Assembly (NCBI GenBank): GCA_027422505.1 | Contig: JAPQWV010000415.1 | Location: 372,001-436,000 of the forward strand | From: Craterostigma plantagineum | Lineage: Eukaryota > Streptophyta > Magnoliopsida > Lamiales > Linderniaceae | Length of the DNA stretch: 64,000 nucleotides | Reading direction: 5' to 3' | In this document: in pieces, positions 46,580-58,913 of the stretch | Layout of the letters: every line of letters starts with the position of its first letter | How positions within the stretch are numbered: the first letter of the stretch is position 1 | Made by a program: the position numbers and the translations under genes | The notes under the pieces: model-generated | The model's input: the letters and a program-made list of their open reading frames with translations, nothing else | The model's database searches: none | What the model was told of the DNA's origin: nothing

Positions 46580-48277
46580 ACAACCCCCAACTAGCTTCGA
46601 TCGTCCTCGATCATAAAAACGGAATAAAACCAAGTCAAGTTCGGATTATAGAACATCAGTCAATGAAATTCTCTTGACGTAAAAGCATATAAAGTCAAGA
46701 TAATCATCAACTAATGAACGATCTAGTCAAAACACAAGGCATGAGGTAATAAGTCGCAATCTTATCATAGCATGAAAGACATTTCTAGAATTATACCACG
46801 CATCAATCCACAACTCTCACAAGGATCTCTCAAGTCACTCGAGGTGTTTTCAAAGGGATCTGTATAAAGACGCTCAAATCACGACATGAAAATATATTAC
46901 TCTAGGCTTGCAGATATATCACATCATAGTCACATCGTAGAAGTCATGCACGAATCGAATGGTCTTTCATCACAGGTTGTAATGGGGCTCGGGTTTTGAA
47001 AGGTGCGTCATATAGGAAAGTGAGCTAAAAGTATCAAACGTGTCAATCATCGAATCGCTCTTCTCACCACTTATTTCGCTCTTCTAACATCGTGCCTATT
47101 TTTCACTCGACACGTTATTTTTCCTTTTCTAGATCTTCTCGTCCGCTTCTTCCTCCTTATTTTTTCTTCTTTTTTTTTCTTTTTTTTTTGTTTTTTTTTT
47201 CGAACCAGCCCCTCTCATCTTTTTTTGTACTTCTTATCGAAGAGAGAGGTTTCTAATCCGCTGCAATATTACGACGAGAGCTCTATATCATAGGACGAGT
47301 TCATAACTAACATGCATCGACGTATAGCTCCTTCTCAACCAACAAGTCACTGTTCATGATACGATAAATTAACACGTTGAAGGGGTCGTACAGGCTAAAT
47401 TTGAGGCAACTAGGCTGCTAAATATCTGGGCTCCAAATTAACAAATAAGTCAAATAAGGCTCAAAGGGGCTCACTAAGTGGTAAATACGTAAGGTAGGGA
47501 AATATTTAGGCCAATGACTCAATCCTAGTGCCCTTCTCATTTTCGCACATAAAAGTCCACATTGTAACCATTGACATGCATAACAGAGCAAGTTCGAAAA
47601 TATTCAGTCCATGCGTGTCACACAAGAATAAACACCGAGCATAATGAGTTGCTCTGATTTCATCTCTGAAGGCTAAAAAACTCACATGTATAACTGGAAT
47701 TGTGCTTCATGATATGCAATACTCTCCTAAAGCAGTCAATATAGCCAGATAGTCATGCTAATATCACAACAATGCAACATGTGAGACTATCACACTCAAC
47801 TCGTCGACTCATATCACGACACAATAAATTTTTTGAAAATTTTCATCATTGACAGGAGATTCCACAGATGACCATCGCAACCATCATCGGTTATACCCAC
47901 TAAAAAGACCGAAATAGATCGACACCTAAACATGTGAGCATATTAAATATAGCATGTGTCACATCCCACCCCCAAACTAAATAGCACATTGTCCTCAATG
48001 TGTAAAATAAAAGCAAAGAGAGAGTAAAAGTGACACTGCCCTAAATTTAAGTCGATCGATGTAGAAGACTTGGTTGATCCGCAGAGCAACCATCGCGAAC
48101 GGCCAACCCCCAAACTGGTTATGAGCCTGCGAGAAAATATGACTAGGCGGCACCGTGAGAGCGAATTTTTATTAGATAAAAATGGCTATAAAGTAAATAG
48201 GACTTAATAATATATATGCATTGATAGGCCTTGGGTTGCCTCCCAAGAAGCGCTGTTTTTATAGTCGTTAGCTCGAC
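46580..48277 (-). other. Non-coding 3' region of the TR-GAG element
   Basis: No ORF. It contains a T-rich run (47,158-47,200) and, at 48,231-48,256, the complement of TTGGGAGGCAACCCAAGG, a motif I know from the region just after pol in Athila-type elements. Nothing else is recognised. Confidence 0.6.
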
Positions 48278-49283
48278 TCACAAACCGCTTATTTTGGTGG
48301 GTAATCGATGTTGATCGAGTTGTCTTTCCAAATTTCTCGATCGTTGTACACCTTGGGTTCTCCTCTTTCTGGTGAGTGTCTGCATCATTGTGTTGGGTCG
48401 AAGGTTCTCCTTTTCTCGCCATATGTAGATGCTACCCTCTGTGTAGTCTTTCAGACAGGGCTTCTTCTTTTTCTTCGGTGGGACCACCTTCTTGTTAGAT
48501 TTAGAGCCACTGCTATTTTTAGTCCACGGCGTCCATCTGTTAAAATTCAACACAGAAGAAACTAGGTTATAGTTAGATTTAGTCGCGCTCCCGTTCGGCG
48601 CATCTACTCGAGCATCAGCCTTCGTGTTCTGGCGGTCCTTCAGCTTGCTGGTATTCTCTCTAGACAAGTTGTACCTGAAAGACTCAGAACACTTAAAAGC
48701 ACAAGGTTCAAAGATATTAATAAAGGAACAAGATTCATCAGTAGGGCGTTTCATAGATTTGTAAACATCAAATTCCACTTTCTCGTCCCCCACTTGCAAA
48801 ATAAGTTTACCGTTACCGACATCAATGACAGCTCTTGCCGTGTTTAGGAACGGACGTCCAAGTATCAATGGGAGGTTATCATCTTCTTCCATATCCAATA
48901 TGATGAAATCAGCCGGGAAGTAGTGCTCCCCTACTTTCACCAATACGTCTTCCATTTTTCCTCGTGGATACGTGATTGATCTATCGGGGAGTTGAAGGAT
49001 AGTCGATGTGGGTGTCGGCTCGCCAAGCCCCAATATTCCTAAATAATGAAAATGGCATTAAATTAATACTCGCACCAAGATCGCATAACACGTTATTAAA
49101 TGTAAGAGATCCAATAGAACAAGGAATAGAGAAACTCCCACGATCCTTAAGCATCGGTGGAAGCTTCTTCTGTAATACGACTGAACATTCTTCGGTGAGA
49201 GCGATCGTTCCGTATTTTTCTAACTTATTTCTATTGAATAGTAGCTCCTTCAGGCATTTGGCGTACTTTGGCATCTGCAACAA
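48278..49283 (-). pseudogene. Athila-like aspartic protease, frameshifted
   Basis: The active site region is DLGASINLMPFSLF (49,110-49,070), where gypsy retropepsins carry D-S/T-G and this Athila-type branch often has D-L/S-G. After a frame change near 49,020 the domain continues with LQLPDRSITYPRG, VKVGEHYFPADFIILDM and LPLILGRPFLNTARAVIDV, the flap and second half. A Lys-rich C-terminal stretch follows and the frame closes at 48,278 without entering RT. Confidence 0.85.
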
Positions 49284-50738
49284 AGCCTCAATAAAAGGGA
49301 TATTAACTTCAAGTTTTCTAAATATATTAATAAAACGATCAAAATCTTCATAATTCTTCCCTTTTCGTAAAGCGCTGGATATGGAGGTCGAATTTTTATC
49401 GGTGGGAGTGGGTTGACCTTCTTTTCCTCCAAGAGTAGATTTGGCTCGTCCTCGACTATTTCGGTCCGCTTGTCCTTTTCATTAATCCTAGCGTTCGTGG
49501 CCGTTACTTCACTCTGATCGGATGTCTCTGTCTTGCTTCCTCCACCTCCTTGGTCTTTTGGAACGATTCAAGCTTCTTTCCACTTCTCAGTTCAATGGCA
49601 TTGGCGTACTCTCGTGGGTTCTTTTCGGTGTCGCCCGGAAGTGTGCCAGGCTTGCGCTCGGCTACGGTAGTTGAAAGATATCCCATCTGAATTGTTAAGT
49701 CCTTTATTGCAGCCCGTATATCTTGGAAGCCTACCTAAACTCTTCCTTCTAGACCCTGAAGTCTTTCCTCCGTCTTGCGGTTTTGATCGCCTTGAATTGC
49801 CACCATATTTTCTAAGGCCACTTCCCAGTGTGCTTTTGGTTGTTGTGATGGTTTCTCGTAGTGCGAGTTTCCATAGGATAGGTTCGGATGATTCCTCCAA
49901 CTTGGGTTGTACGTGTTTGAGTAGAAGTTCCCTTGCCTCAACTGGATATGGTTTACTTCCTTGGGTTTATTGGCTTGCATCCCGTCAAGTCTCCGGTGTA
50001 TAGCATCAAATTGCGCCTCTAGTGAGCTACTTATCTCATGTACTCCAGCCGCCCGACGATCCAGATCTTGCTCAGTATATCTCGCCGGGTAGGCTGCGAT
50101 CCTTTCGATGGCTGCAAGTGCGTCTGCATCATTGAGCTCCATAAAGTTCGTGTTGCATCCTCCGTCGACGATGCGCTTGTTTTGTGTGCTAAGTCCCAAG
50201 AAGAACGACTGCATTTGAACGCTCATGGGTATGATGTGGTTCGGACATTGTCTGAGAAGGCTCTTGTATCGACGCCATGCATCGCTCAACGTTTCGCCCC
50301 CTTCTTGCTTGAAGTTCACAAGCTCGCTTCTTATCTCACTGGTCCTCGAGAGTGGGTAGTACTTGTCCAAGGAACACTCCACCATCTGTTCCCAGCTAGT
50401 GATGGATGCGTGTGGCAGTGAAGAAAACCATCAGAGGCTTTACCTGTCAGAGAAAAGGGAAAAAATGTCAGTTTTATCACTTCTGTCGACACTCCGAGAT
50501 ACTTAATAGTCTTGCAAATTTGAGTGAATTTCAAAATATGCGAATTTGCGTCCTCAATTGTCAGCCCCTGAAATAGTGCTGAACCCGTAACCATCTGTAT
50601 AGTAACAGGTTTGATCTCGAAATGATTATTTAGCCCGGCGGGAATGACAATTGGACCGTTGTCATCGAAAAGTCCCGGAAGTGCTCGACTTAGTAAAGTA
50701 GGTCGTGGAGGAACCCCCTGGTGTTCTTGATTCTCCAT
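49284..50738 (-). pseudogene. gag: Athila-like gag, broken
   Basis: It starts at a true ATG at 50,738, about 170 bases after the primer site. Gag blocks: ALFQGLTIEDANSHILKFTQ near 50,560, FPFSLTGKASDG near 50,440, DKYYPLSRTSEIR near 50,360, NFKQEGGETLSDAWRRY near 50,310 and YPARYTEQDLDRR near 50,075. A basic, Asn/Gln-rich tail and the ELRSGK block (near 49,590) follow. Frame changes near 50,380, 49,730, 49,500 and 49,430 break it. No zinc knuckle was seen, as is usual in this gag branch. Confidence 0.88.
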
Positions 50739-50801
50739 TATTCCTGCGGAAAAAAATAAAAATAAAAATAGGTGAATAAAAAATGATAATAATAAACAAA
50801 A

Positions 50802-50804
50802 GAA

Positions 50805-50858
<54 letters not shown>
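50802..50858. repeat. AAT microsatellite in the TR-GAG leader
   Basis: About 57 bases of AAT between primer site and gag ATG, on the leader side of the element. Confidence 0.9.
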
Positions 50859-50859
<1 letters not shown>

Positions 50860-50904
50860 CTAGACTAAAACTGGAATAAAATCCTAAAACTAATAATACC
50901 GCTG

Positions 50905-50922
50905 TCCCCGGCAACGGCGCCA
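50905..50922 (-). other. Primer binding site of the TR-GAG element
   Basis: The minus strand reads TGGCGCCGTTGCCGGGGA, six bases from the LTR. This site is characteristic of Athila/Tat-type gypsy elements and differs from the tRNA-Met site used by the other families here. Confidence 0.9.
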
Positions 50923-50928
50923 AAAACT

Positions 50929-52333
50929 TGACACGCTCAAATACTAGTAAGTGTACTAGGTCGTGCAAGTAGTAAAACGGACGAAGTCCGAGTATCGATC
51001 CACGAAGACAGCTCGATTAATTTTAAGAAAATAATTCTTAATTCTAATTTGAGCTCGATGATTTCATAAAAGAGATAAAAGACGCAGATAATAAAATAAA
51101 CGCAAATAAAACAGATAAAGACAAAGCAGTTGACGACGACGCGATTAAGACACATGCTCGGCACGAATTATTCCTTCGTCTTCATGCAATCTAATCTATC
51201 TAATCAATATGTATCATAGTCAAGGTAGAATTTCCTAACATACGTGCTACTCGTTTGTCCCGCAATAGCAACCCTACGTAAATAGAGAACCAATCAACTA
51301 TATGTCTATATGACTGTAGTTCCTATACGTGCATTCTATCTTTATGAAATTCCCCGAAGTTAAACGCTTTCGGCGCCTAAATTATGGGAAACCACACATA
51401 CGAAACCGAATTCCATCTCTGGTCGGTTTTACGTAGTGGTATTCAATGTTTCTTTCTAATCGGTCTAATAACTTAGTCCGTCTCATAAACCAATCAATAC
51501 TCATACGCATGGAGGCCAATCACACGTATGCATATGAAGCACAAACAAAGAATACGTAACTCAAATCATATGATTAAATAAAATAATGATTGCATTAATA
51601 CGTAATCATAATCCGGCCTCGCACGGCCTTAATCACAAAGAAATTAAGCTAGCTTATTAATATACGAAGACGACAAAGTATCAAAAGAAAACATTGTCGA
51701 AAACGAAATATTAAAAGAAAAGAATTCACCCTTTTTCGGTGCTCGACTTCTCTCGCTCTTCGCCCGTCGTTCGTCTTCTTTTATTCTTTTTCGTTGCTGC
51801 ACTTTTTATTTATTATTCGCTGCCCCCCTCCTCGTATTTTCAGCCGTCCCTTTTTATAGAAAATAAGAGTGCCTACTTAAAGCAATAAATATGGTATATA
51901 TTCGCCTCTTCAAATCTTCAATCGCATGTGTATTATATCTTCCCTCTCCCTTTCCTTGAAGTCCACACCTAACTTGGAGTGGACTCTTTGACCCTTTCTC
52001 CCATGCATGTGTAAAACGTAAGCCATGCCACCATTGATTTGGGCCTCTCTTGTGGGCTTAAAACTATTAATGGGCTGCCATTTGATCCGCAAATAGAATA
52101 TATTCGATTGAATGAGCTACTTGCTCGCGACCTCCTTATATGATCGTCTTTTAATGTTGGTTTCTGCTTCTCTCCTTGGCTGGATTTTCTCATCTTTTAG
52201 TTCGTTTCACGTCGTTATCTATCAATCATGAAATGCAAACGTAGGCATCGAATATTGAATTGTATTATTATGAATAACGACCGAAAATACGCTTTAACGG
52301 GGTATAAAAATGACGTAAAATCCTAACTTATCA
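50929..52333 (-). repeat. 5' LTR of the TR-GAG element
   Basis: 1,405 bp, about 96-97% identical by eye to 44,657-46,579 outside the MITE. Termini TGACACGCTC and CTTATCA. The ATATT duplication follows at 52,334. Confidence 0.92.
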
Positions 52334-52338
52334 ATATT

Positions 52339-52749
52339 CTTTGATGAAAATTAGGGGTTCGGGGAATACGAAATTATTAATATGAATGATATAATAATAT
52401 TAGTTGCATTATTCAAATTATTTGTTTATAAGATCAATTGAATTCTTGATGATATTATTACTAGATATTGATAAAATTGAATTGATTAGTTCAGGGAAAT
52501 GCTAGTAGTGTAAGTATGTGATTAGCGTTGTCTTGTGACCTTGTCGCATACCAAACTAACGAAAAAGAATTCATATTTTATCCCTTTTATGTTCTCTTTG
52601 TAAGTTTTGTTATCTTAATAATATAATATTCTAAATCTAATCGTTATTATATCTATTTTACAACATTCTCTCCTAAAAAGAATAAACTCTTATTTTAAAA
52701 TAATAAATTATAAAGTTACTAAAAGAACAATTGTAGAATATTAGCGTAA
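52339..52749. other. AT-rich stretch without recognised features
   Basis: No ORF of interest, no clear repeat family and no RNA gene seen. Confidence 0.5.
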
Positions 52750-53295
52750 CTCAGGCTGATATTTGGGGAACGGCATATTTAGTGCCCGATGTTTGGGGCA
52801 TGGATGCCTGGTCCCCCATGTTCAACTTTTAGTCCTCATTGTTATCGATGGTGGGCCATTGTTCTCCCTTTAATTTAATTGTTAATTTTGACAATATATA
52901 ACATGTGAGAGAGCGTAATATCATTTTAGTCAACGTAAAACTCAACTCCATAACTCATTTTATTATTCGACTTAAACGCAAACGAACAAATCATTATGCC
53001 ACACATTTAACTTGACTTCAAGGTCGCAATTCTTCCTTGAATATGGTGTTTACGTGCGTTTAAATCGAAGATGAAGATTATTTATAATGGGTTAAGTTGA
53101 CTAAAATGAGATCACGTGTTCCGGTATGTTAAATTCTATATTTAACGTTTAAATCTATTTGGGAGGGGGGGGGGGGTACAGAAAACGGCCTAAATCAATA
53201 CCATTTGGGACTAAAATTGAACATCGTAATATGAGGGACCAGAAACGGTCATGCCTCGAACATTTGGTATATGTTTTCCAAAACCATTTTTTATT
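52750..53295. mobile_element. Foldback MITE, imperfect arms
   Basis: The left arm (TTTGGGGAACGGCATATTTA near 52,763; GGGGCATGGATGCC near 52,794) pairs with the right arm (GGCATGACCGTTTCTGGTCC on the minus strand near 53,250). The inner parts also pair: TTTTAGTCAACGTAAAACTC near 52,925 against its inverted partner near 53,095-53,110. A 12-base G run lies at 53,163-53,175. Target duplication not found. Confidence 0.65.
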
Positions 53296-53310
53296 TGTTT
53301 ATATTAATTA

Positions 53311-53849
53311 GGGAATTCCACTTGGTACCCCTGTGTTTTAGGCTTTTTTAGCTGGTGCCCAAAGTTATTTTCAATTTCGGTAGGTACACCTGTATTTAAG
53401 ACTTTTCCAATTGGTACCTAAAGTATTTTCAATTCCAGTTGGTAAGCCTGTGTTTAAGGCTTTTCCAACTGGTATCCAAAGTGTTTTCAATGTAGATACT
53501 CCTAACATATAACATAATTATTTAAATGACCAAAAACGAGATTTTTTAGGTGTAACCCTTGTTAATTGCTAATTGAATTCTAGAAATGACTAAAAACTGT
53601 TCCGACACCTAAAAATCACATTTGTAGCTTTTTAAAATCAGGATGTTATTTGTTAGGAATATCAGCCTCCAAAACATATTAGATGCCAATTGGAAAAGCC
53701 TTAAACACAGGGGTACAAACTGGAATTAAAAATTACTTTTGGTACCAGTTGGAAAAGTCTTAAATACAGGGGTACCTATCGGAATTAAAAATAACTTTGG
53801 ACACCAGTTGGAAAAGCCTAAAATACGTGGGTACGAAGTGGAATTCCCC
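53311..53849. mobile_element. Mutator-type MITE with 9-bp target duplication
   Basis: 539 bp flanked by TATTAATTA on both sides (53,302-53,310 and 53,850-53,858). Terminal repeats start GGGAATTCCACTTGGTACC and GGGGAATTCCACTTCGTACC and continue inward for well over 60 bases. Each arm contains two or three related units of about 50-60 bases (GGTACC...AAAGT.ATTTTCAATT). A 9-bp duplication and long G-start repeats fit Mutator-like elements. Confidence 0.85.
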
Positions 53850-54193
53850 TATTAATTATTATACGAAGCAAAAAAAAAAAAGCAAACCGAAATAGTAGAA
53901 ACCAATTTAAATGGTTGGCCTCCCAAGTGATAAATTGTCACGTTCCACGATTCAAAGTAAAGCTGTAAAGCTAGTAGGCAAAGAGTTAGATCATGCCCAT
54001 CTTTTTCTAATGATGCGTTTAATTTGCTAGACAATTTATTTATTTTTTATCTCTATTATTGTGTTTACAGAGATTCGTTTACATTTCAATACATCACCAT
54101 TCTTTCCATAAATAACAATCAAACATATATAAGATTATATATAATTGAAATCATATATTTTTGTTTCTTTTATATTTTCTGCTTTATGTAAAA

Positions 54194-54229
54194 TATAAAT
54201 ATATATATATATATTTATATATATATATA

Positions 54230-54268
<39 letters not shown>
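54194..54268. repeat. TA and GA microsatellites
   Basis: A TA-rich run (about 54,194-54,231) is followed directly by a GA run (54,233-54,262). The preceding 53,859-54,193 shows nothing recognisable. Confidence 0.9.
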
Positions 54269-54433
54269 TTGAGAGAGAAAGAGACTGCATGAGCACTTGT
54301 TGATGTGGCACCGATTCGTGTCATGCCACATTCATCATCGACATCCGAGGTTATGTCGTTTTAACTGACACATTATAGGTGTCATTGACATCTCAGATGC
54401 TGATGTGACATGTTGTAACGATTGGTCTGACTT

Positions 54434-55330
54434 AAAAAATCATAAATTAACATAAAAAGGAAACAATTCAAAAAATAAAGAAAAATTCAAATAAAAGAGG
54501 AAAAAAATAAAAGAAGAGAGAAAATAAAAATACATTTGATTAAAATAAAACAAAGAGATAATAAAAAATAACATTTAAAAATTATAAATTAAACTGAAAT
54601 AAAAAAATAAAGAGAATTAAACTATATTAAAAGAATAAATTAAATTAAACAAAAAATAAAGAGAAAATAAAAATATAAATTAAAATAAGTTAAAAAACAG
54701 AAACCGAAAAAGAGAAAGGAAAAATTGAAAATGAAACATATAATAAGAAAAATGTAAAAATAAACATAAAAATATATTTGTTATCAAACAAAAAAATAAG
54801 AAACGAAAATAAGGATAAAAAATGCCACTGGAGTTTACGAGAATCTTCAACCCCGTCCTTTCCAAGTTAAAGAGGACGCAATCGTCCCGGTATTTTTGTA
54901 CAAAAAAATTCTCGAACTGGGATAATTGTGTCCTCGTTAACTTGGCAGGGACGAGGTAAGAGATTTTGTAAACTTTTAAGTGACATTTTAATCCATATTT
55001 TGGTTTTTCTAGTTTTTAATAAATAAATATATAGTTTTCCAAATTTTCTTATTTTTTAATTTTTATTTACTATTGAAATCTCATCTCTTTTTTATTTAAA
55101 AATTTTTTATTGTATTTTTATTTACACTTTTATTTTTCTTTATTTTAATTATTTTCTGATATGTTTTTTATTCTCTCTTTATTTCTTATTTCAATTTAAT
55201 TTCTCATTTTATTTGTATTTTATTATTAATATTTTTCTCTTTTTTTGATTCTTTTCCTCTTTTATTTCAATTTTTCTTTATTTTTTGAATTGTTTCCTCT
55301 TTTTAATGTTAACTATGAATTTTAAGTTTG
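54434..55330. repeat. Large AT-rich inverted repeat
   Basis: The left arm (ATAAAAAGGAAACAATTCAA near 54,456) is matched in inverse near 55,290, and pairing extends inward through A-rich/T-rich sequence to a GC-richer centre at 54,820-54,990. Probably a non-autonomous DNA element, family unknown. Flanks to 55,500 contain GGACCAATTTGG-like words but no clear terminus. Confidence 0.65.
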
Positions 55331-56359
55331 ATTAATCGCATGTCGACATGTTTTCATTTTCCATCCAAACTAACGGCCATTTAACTGCAGGACCAATTTG
55401 GTTCATCGACATCATCGAGGACTAAGTTGGTTTGCGCGAAATATCGGGGATTAAATTGGTACATGTGGTAAATATATGGGACCATTTTGGATTTTCTTCT
55501 ATTATATAATACCAGCTCAATCTTAGAGGTATACATATGGTAGAGAAAGTAGGACTTGTACTGTCACTGATTGCAGTTTAAGCAAATCAAACCGTAACAA
55601 ATATTATCCTATTAGGTTAACCAGACACAAATCCTGAATGAAATCTAGGTAAGCTTAATAAAGTCTAACAATTGCTCAAGTTTATATGGATCTCGTTAGA
55701 GGTATTGGGAATTGGTGACCCAAAACTCGAGAACGGAGCAAATTGGGAGTCTATCTAAATGAGCTCTAAGATTGAGCGGGCTCGGAAGAAGGCTCCACGG
55801 CCATGGAACTCGTGACTTGAAGAACTAACGAAGGCCGTTGATGGCAAAGTCGACGTCGTGGAGCGCATTAGTTTGTTCAAGTAATCGAATTTGGAACCTA
55901 CTACGAATCGTCTACGCTCTTTTACATCTGTAAATGGTGGGGCTGGAGCTCGACCTTTGTACGTAGAGGTGAGAGAGTAAGTATCAAACTTGTAATCTAT
56001 ACGATCGGATCGAAATAAAGAGAGTTAGTTTGGACTGCGTGCGTAAGTTCATCCCCGCAGCCGAACCACGTAAAAGCGCGATGGTTTTCTCTATTATCTT
56101 TCTTTGTTTTTCACACTTAACGTATACGAGATTGGCATTTCAATCTGATCACGACACAACCCACAAATCTTTATCGGAACACGAACCTAGGAGAGTTACA
56201 AAAGTTCACCATATGACGGGAATTATAATTACATAAATAATAACTAAGACATAATAGTGAAATAAAAATAATATGGTTCACACCGGCCTCACATATTAAT
56301 TTATTTTACATTTTTTTTTGTCCTGAAGTATATCCACTAAGTCGGCTATGAGCTGGCGC
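55331..56359. other. No recognised gene or repeat
   Basis: About 1 kb with only short open frames (for example 56,030-56,236) and no codon pattern or motif that I can place. It may be ancient repeat or gene-flanking DNA. Confidence 0.4.
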
Positions 56360-57034
56360 TAGGGCGTGTGTGGTGCGGTTTTAAGCGGTTTTCGATCAAC
56401 TTTACACTGGATTGCCATATGCGATTTTCTTTTCTAAAAGTAATAAATTGAGGTTTCCAAATAAAACCCACACGCGCAGTTTTGACGGTTTTGAGCAGTT
56501 GCGTTGCGGGTTTGCGGTTTTTGACTTATATTTTATTTTGTGAGTCTAGGTCAAACTAATAAGAAAGTGCTGCTACCACACTATTAACAATTTATGCACA
56601 ATAATAAAAATCTTAAATAAATTCAAGTTCCTACGCGAGGGAAAATTTGAAACTTAAATTGGGTCAAATGATTAATAATAAAAAAAAATCGTAATTATAA
56701 AAATTCTAATACGGGGTTGTTTTGATATTTAAATTTCAATAATGGACCTGTTTATTGTTAAGTGCTTGAACCATATCAGTTTCAATCATAACAAATTGTT
56801 CACCAATATGTTCGATTGTATATAATTATGATTTAGTTTATGTTTAATATTTCATTAGGTGAAAATAAAGTCGGATATAATTAATAAATTATTAAAAAGG
56901 TGCGGTGCAGTTTGCACAAAAACTTCACATGGAACCATTTATACGGTGCGGTTTGGTACATAAAACTAAACCACGGTTAAATCGAGAAAGCGGTGCCGGC
57001 GGTTTCTTAGAATTGTTGCACAGGCACACTCCTA
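56360..57034. mobile_element. Probable hAT-like MITE (GTGCGGTTT family)
   Basis: The left tip TAGGGCGTGTGTGGTGCGG and the inverted right tip TAGGAGTGTGCCTGTGC resemble hAT-type ends. GCGGTTT words in both orientations (near 56,375, 56,500, 56,900 and 56,945) are typical of a common plant MITE. I found no 8-bp duplication, so the edges are uncertain. Confidence 0.5.
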
Positions 57035-57239
57035 CCGCGTCACACATTTCAAGGATGAGACTAATTTCAGGATTATGTGCAATCACTCCAAATTGCAAAC
57101 AACATCTATCTTCAAGGTGGTGGCGAGGCGAGGGATGGGGCGGTGCTAAGAGGGTTGGGGTCAACGGCGACAAACGAAATTAGGAAGGAGGTAAAATGAT
57201 TTGGGATTTTCGACTGTGAGAGATTATTTGCAATTTTGA

Positions 57240-57547
57240 TTTTTAGGTTTAACTGGTAGCGACTACATCTATAGTCGCAGAAAGAAAATGGCGACTACAC
57301 TTGAGATTATGTCCACCACTGTAGTTGAAACTGGCGACTACAAATCGTAGTCGGCAAATTTGTTGGAGTGTAACTTAGCGACTGCAATGGAGGTAGATGG
57401 CGTCCGCCGTCCACTCTTATAGTCGCTATTAGCGACTACTTATTGTAGTAAAATTTGTTATTTGTAGTCAGTATATTTTCAAAATAGCGAGGATCTTTCT
57501 AATCGTTACATATAGTCTGCTAAAAATGCGATGTTTTTTTTGTAGTG
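57240..57547 (-). mobile_element. One end of a CACTA-type element
   Basis: The minus strand begins CACTACAAAAAAAACATCGC at 57,547, the CACTA tip. Inward it carries many subterminal GCGACTA words in both orientations (57,257-57,445), as expected for En/Spm-like elements. The opposite tip was not found, so this is a fragment or its other end has decayed. Confidence 0.7.
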
Positions 57548-57842
57548 ATCCATAAAATAATGATGACATTTTCTCTTTCCAAGCTATGTAACTTCGATCC
57601 TTTATCTCAGGCTTAGTGATCGATCCATCTAAGAAACCCATCTTGCTTTTGGCTGATAAAGTGATATTCATCGATCTTTCCCGGGACGATTACTATCTCT
57701 TGTAAGAGATTGGTGGACAAGCACCAAACGACATGTGTTATGCGAGGGATGAAGGTAATAAGGATTTATTAGCTGTTCATCTTGGAACTGGAAGGAATCC
57801 AACAACATCGTCCTTTTGATCCTTTTGTTCTGGTGTAGCCAT
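57548..57842 (-). pseudogene. gag: copia gag N-terminal fragment
   Basis: From an ATG at 57,842 the minus strand encodes the N-terminus of a copia gag: NPYYLHPSHN, VLVHQSLTRDS, then after a frameshift near 57,670 ITLSAKSKMGFLDGSITKPE and YIAWKEKMSSLFYGSL. It stops dead at the CACTA tip at 57,547, so CACTA inserted into gag and the rest is missing. Confidence 0.82.
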
Positions 57843-57876
57843 TGAAAAAATGATCGAACAGCTCTGCGGAATAATA

Positions 57877-58913
57877 TTTTTTTGGTAAGAAAGCTTTTCA
57901 TTACCACGTAACTGGTGTTCACCCATTACAAAGTCAAGTTATCTATTTACACATCAGCCACTGACCACATCACATAATTCAGCTATATAATTTTGTTCAT
58001 CCCTTCTTAGCTTCTCAAAGCAGCTAGCTTTCACTTGATCCCTTACCACCTTCGTTATATACTATACCATATCACGTACCGCCCGTTCCAGATTTTTGTG
58101 GCATCTCCTATTCCTGTCCCACCATAGTAAATAAATAATAGCTGCAAACGCCATGGTCTGCACTTTACATTTTTTATTCTTACTTTTACCTATCCGAATG
58201 ATATACTTCTCCCATTTCTCATTCTGATATGGGATCCTTATCTTCAGCCACTTCCCAATCTCACCCCCACAACTATTTTACTGTAAGAGCAAGAGGAAAA
58301 TATATGCTCAATTATTTCCCCTTCGTGTCGACATTGCAAGCATTGTTTATCTATGATCTGCATCCCCCACTCCTCCAATCTGTCTACTATAAGCAGCCTA
58401 CGATGCATGGTCAGGCATACTATAAAAGCATGTCGAGGTATGTTCTATCTATTCCATACAACATGAGAAGCTTTGTAATGCCCTGACTCTCCCTTAAGCC
58501 AATTATAGCCAGATGTAACCCTATATTGCCCATCGGCTGTAGCAATCCATTAACAATGTGATAGCCTGTTCTGAACATGTCCTTACTTTTATTAAGTTTC
58601 CTCCATTGCCAACTACAGTCCAATGGAGGGTGGTATTGCCAAAAGTTAGCGTCATTGAGGTAGATGCTATATACCTATTTGATCCAGAGGTTGTCTTGCT
58701 TGCTAGCATATCCCATACATGCTTTCCGACACTGGCATAGTTCCATACACCACAGTCCTTGATATTAAGCCCACCAAATTTTTGCTTTTTACAGACTATT
58801 TCCCATCCCACCAAAGCTATTGTTTTCCTCCAACCCCTTTTCCCCATAAGAATTCTCTACACTTTAAGTCCACCATTTTCACCACACTTCTCGGTAGTAA
58901 GAACATTGATCCC
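57877..58913 (-). pseudogene. L1-type LINE, 3' end only
   Basis: The minus strand encodes the end of a plant non-LTR RT (IALVGWEIVCKKQKFGGLNI, VGKHVWDMLA near 58,800-58,720) and then a zinc-finger RT tail (WGMQIIDKQCLQC near 58,370, then a WWDRNRRCHK block near 58,115). It finishes with a 3' UTR and a 7-base A tail at 57,883-57,877. Several frameshifts are present. The 5' side is lost at the copia LTR at 58,914. Confidence 0.82.

Larger units (their letters stand above)
44657..52333 (-). mobile_element. Complete non-autonomous Athila-like gypsy element (TR-GAG type)
   Basis: 7,677 bp with a perfect 5-bp target duplication ATATT (44,652-44,656 and 52,334-52,338). On the minus strand: 5' LTR (52,333-50,929), primer site, gag, protease, a 1.7-kb non-coding tail, a PPT and 3' LTR (46,579-44,657). 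RT, RNase H and integrase are absent: the protease frame ends at 48,278 and the conserved post-pol motif TTCTTGGGAGGCAACCCAAG follows at once. Such gag-only or gag-protease elements are known as TR-GAGs and move with help from relatives. Confidence 0.92.

Noticed and set aside
56905..57183. Overlapping plus and minus ORFs of 82-92 codons
   Set aside because: They straddle the right edge of a probable hAT MITE and show no motif on either strand.
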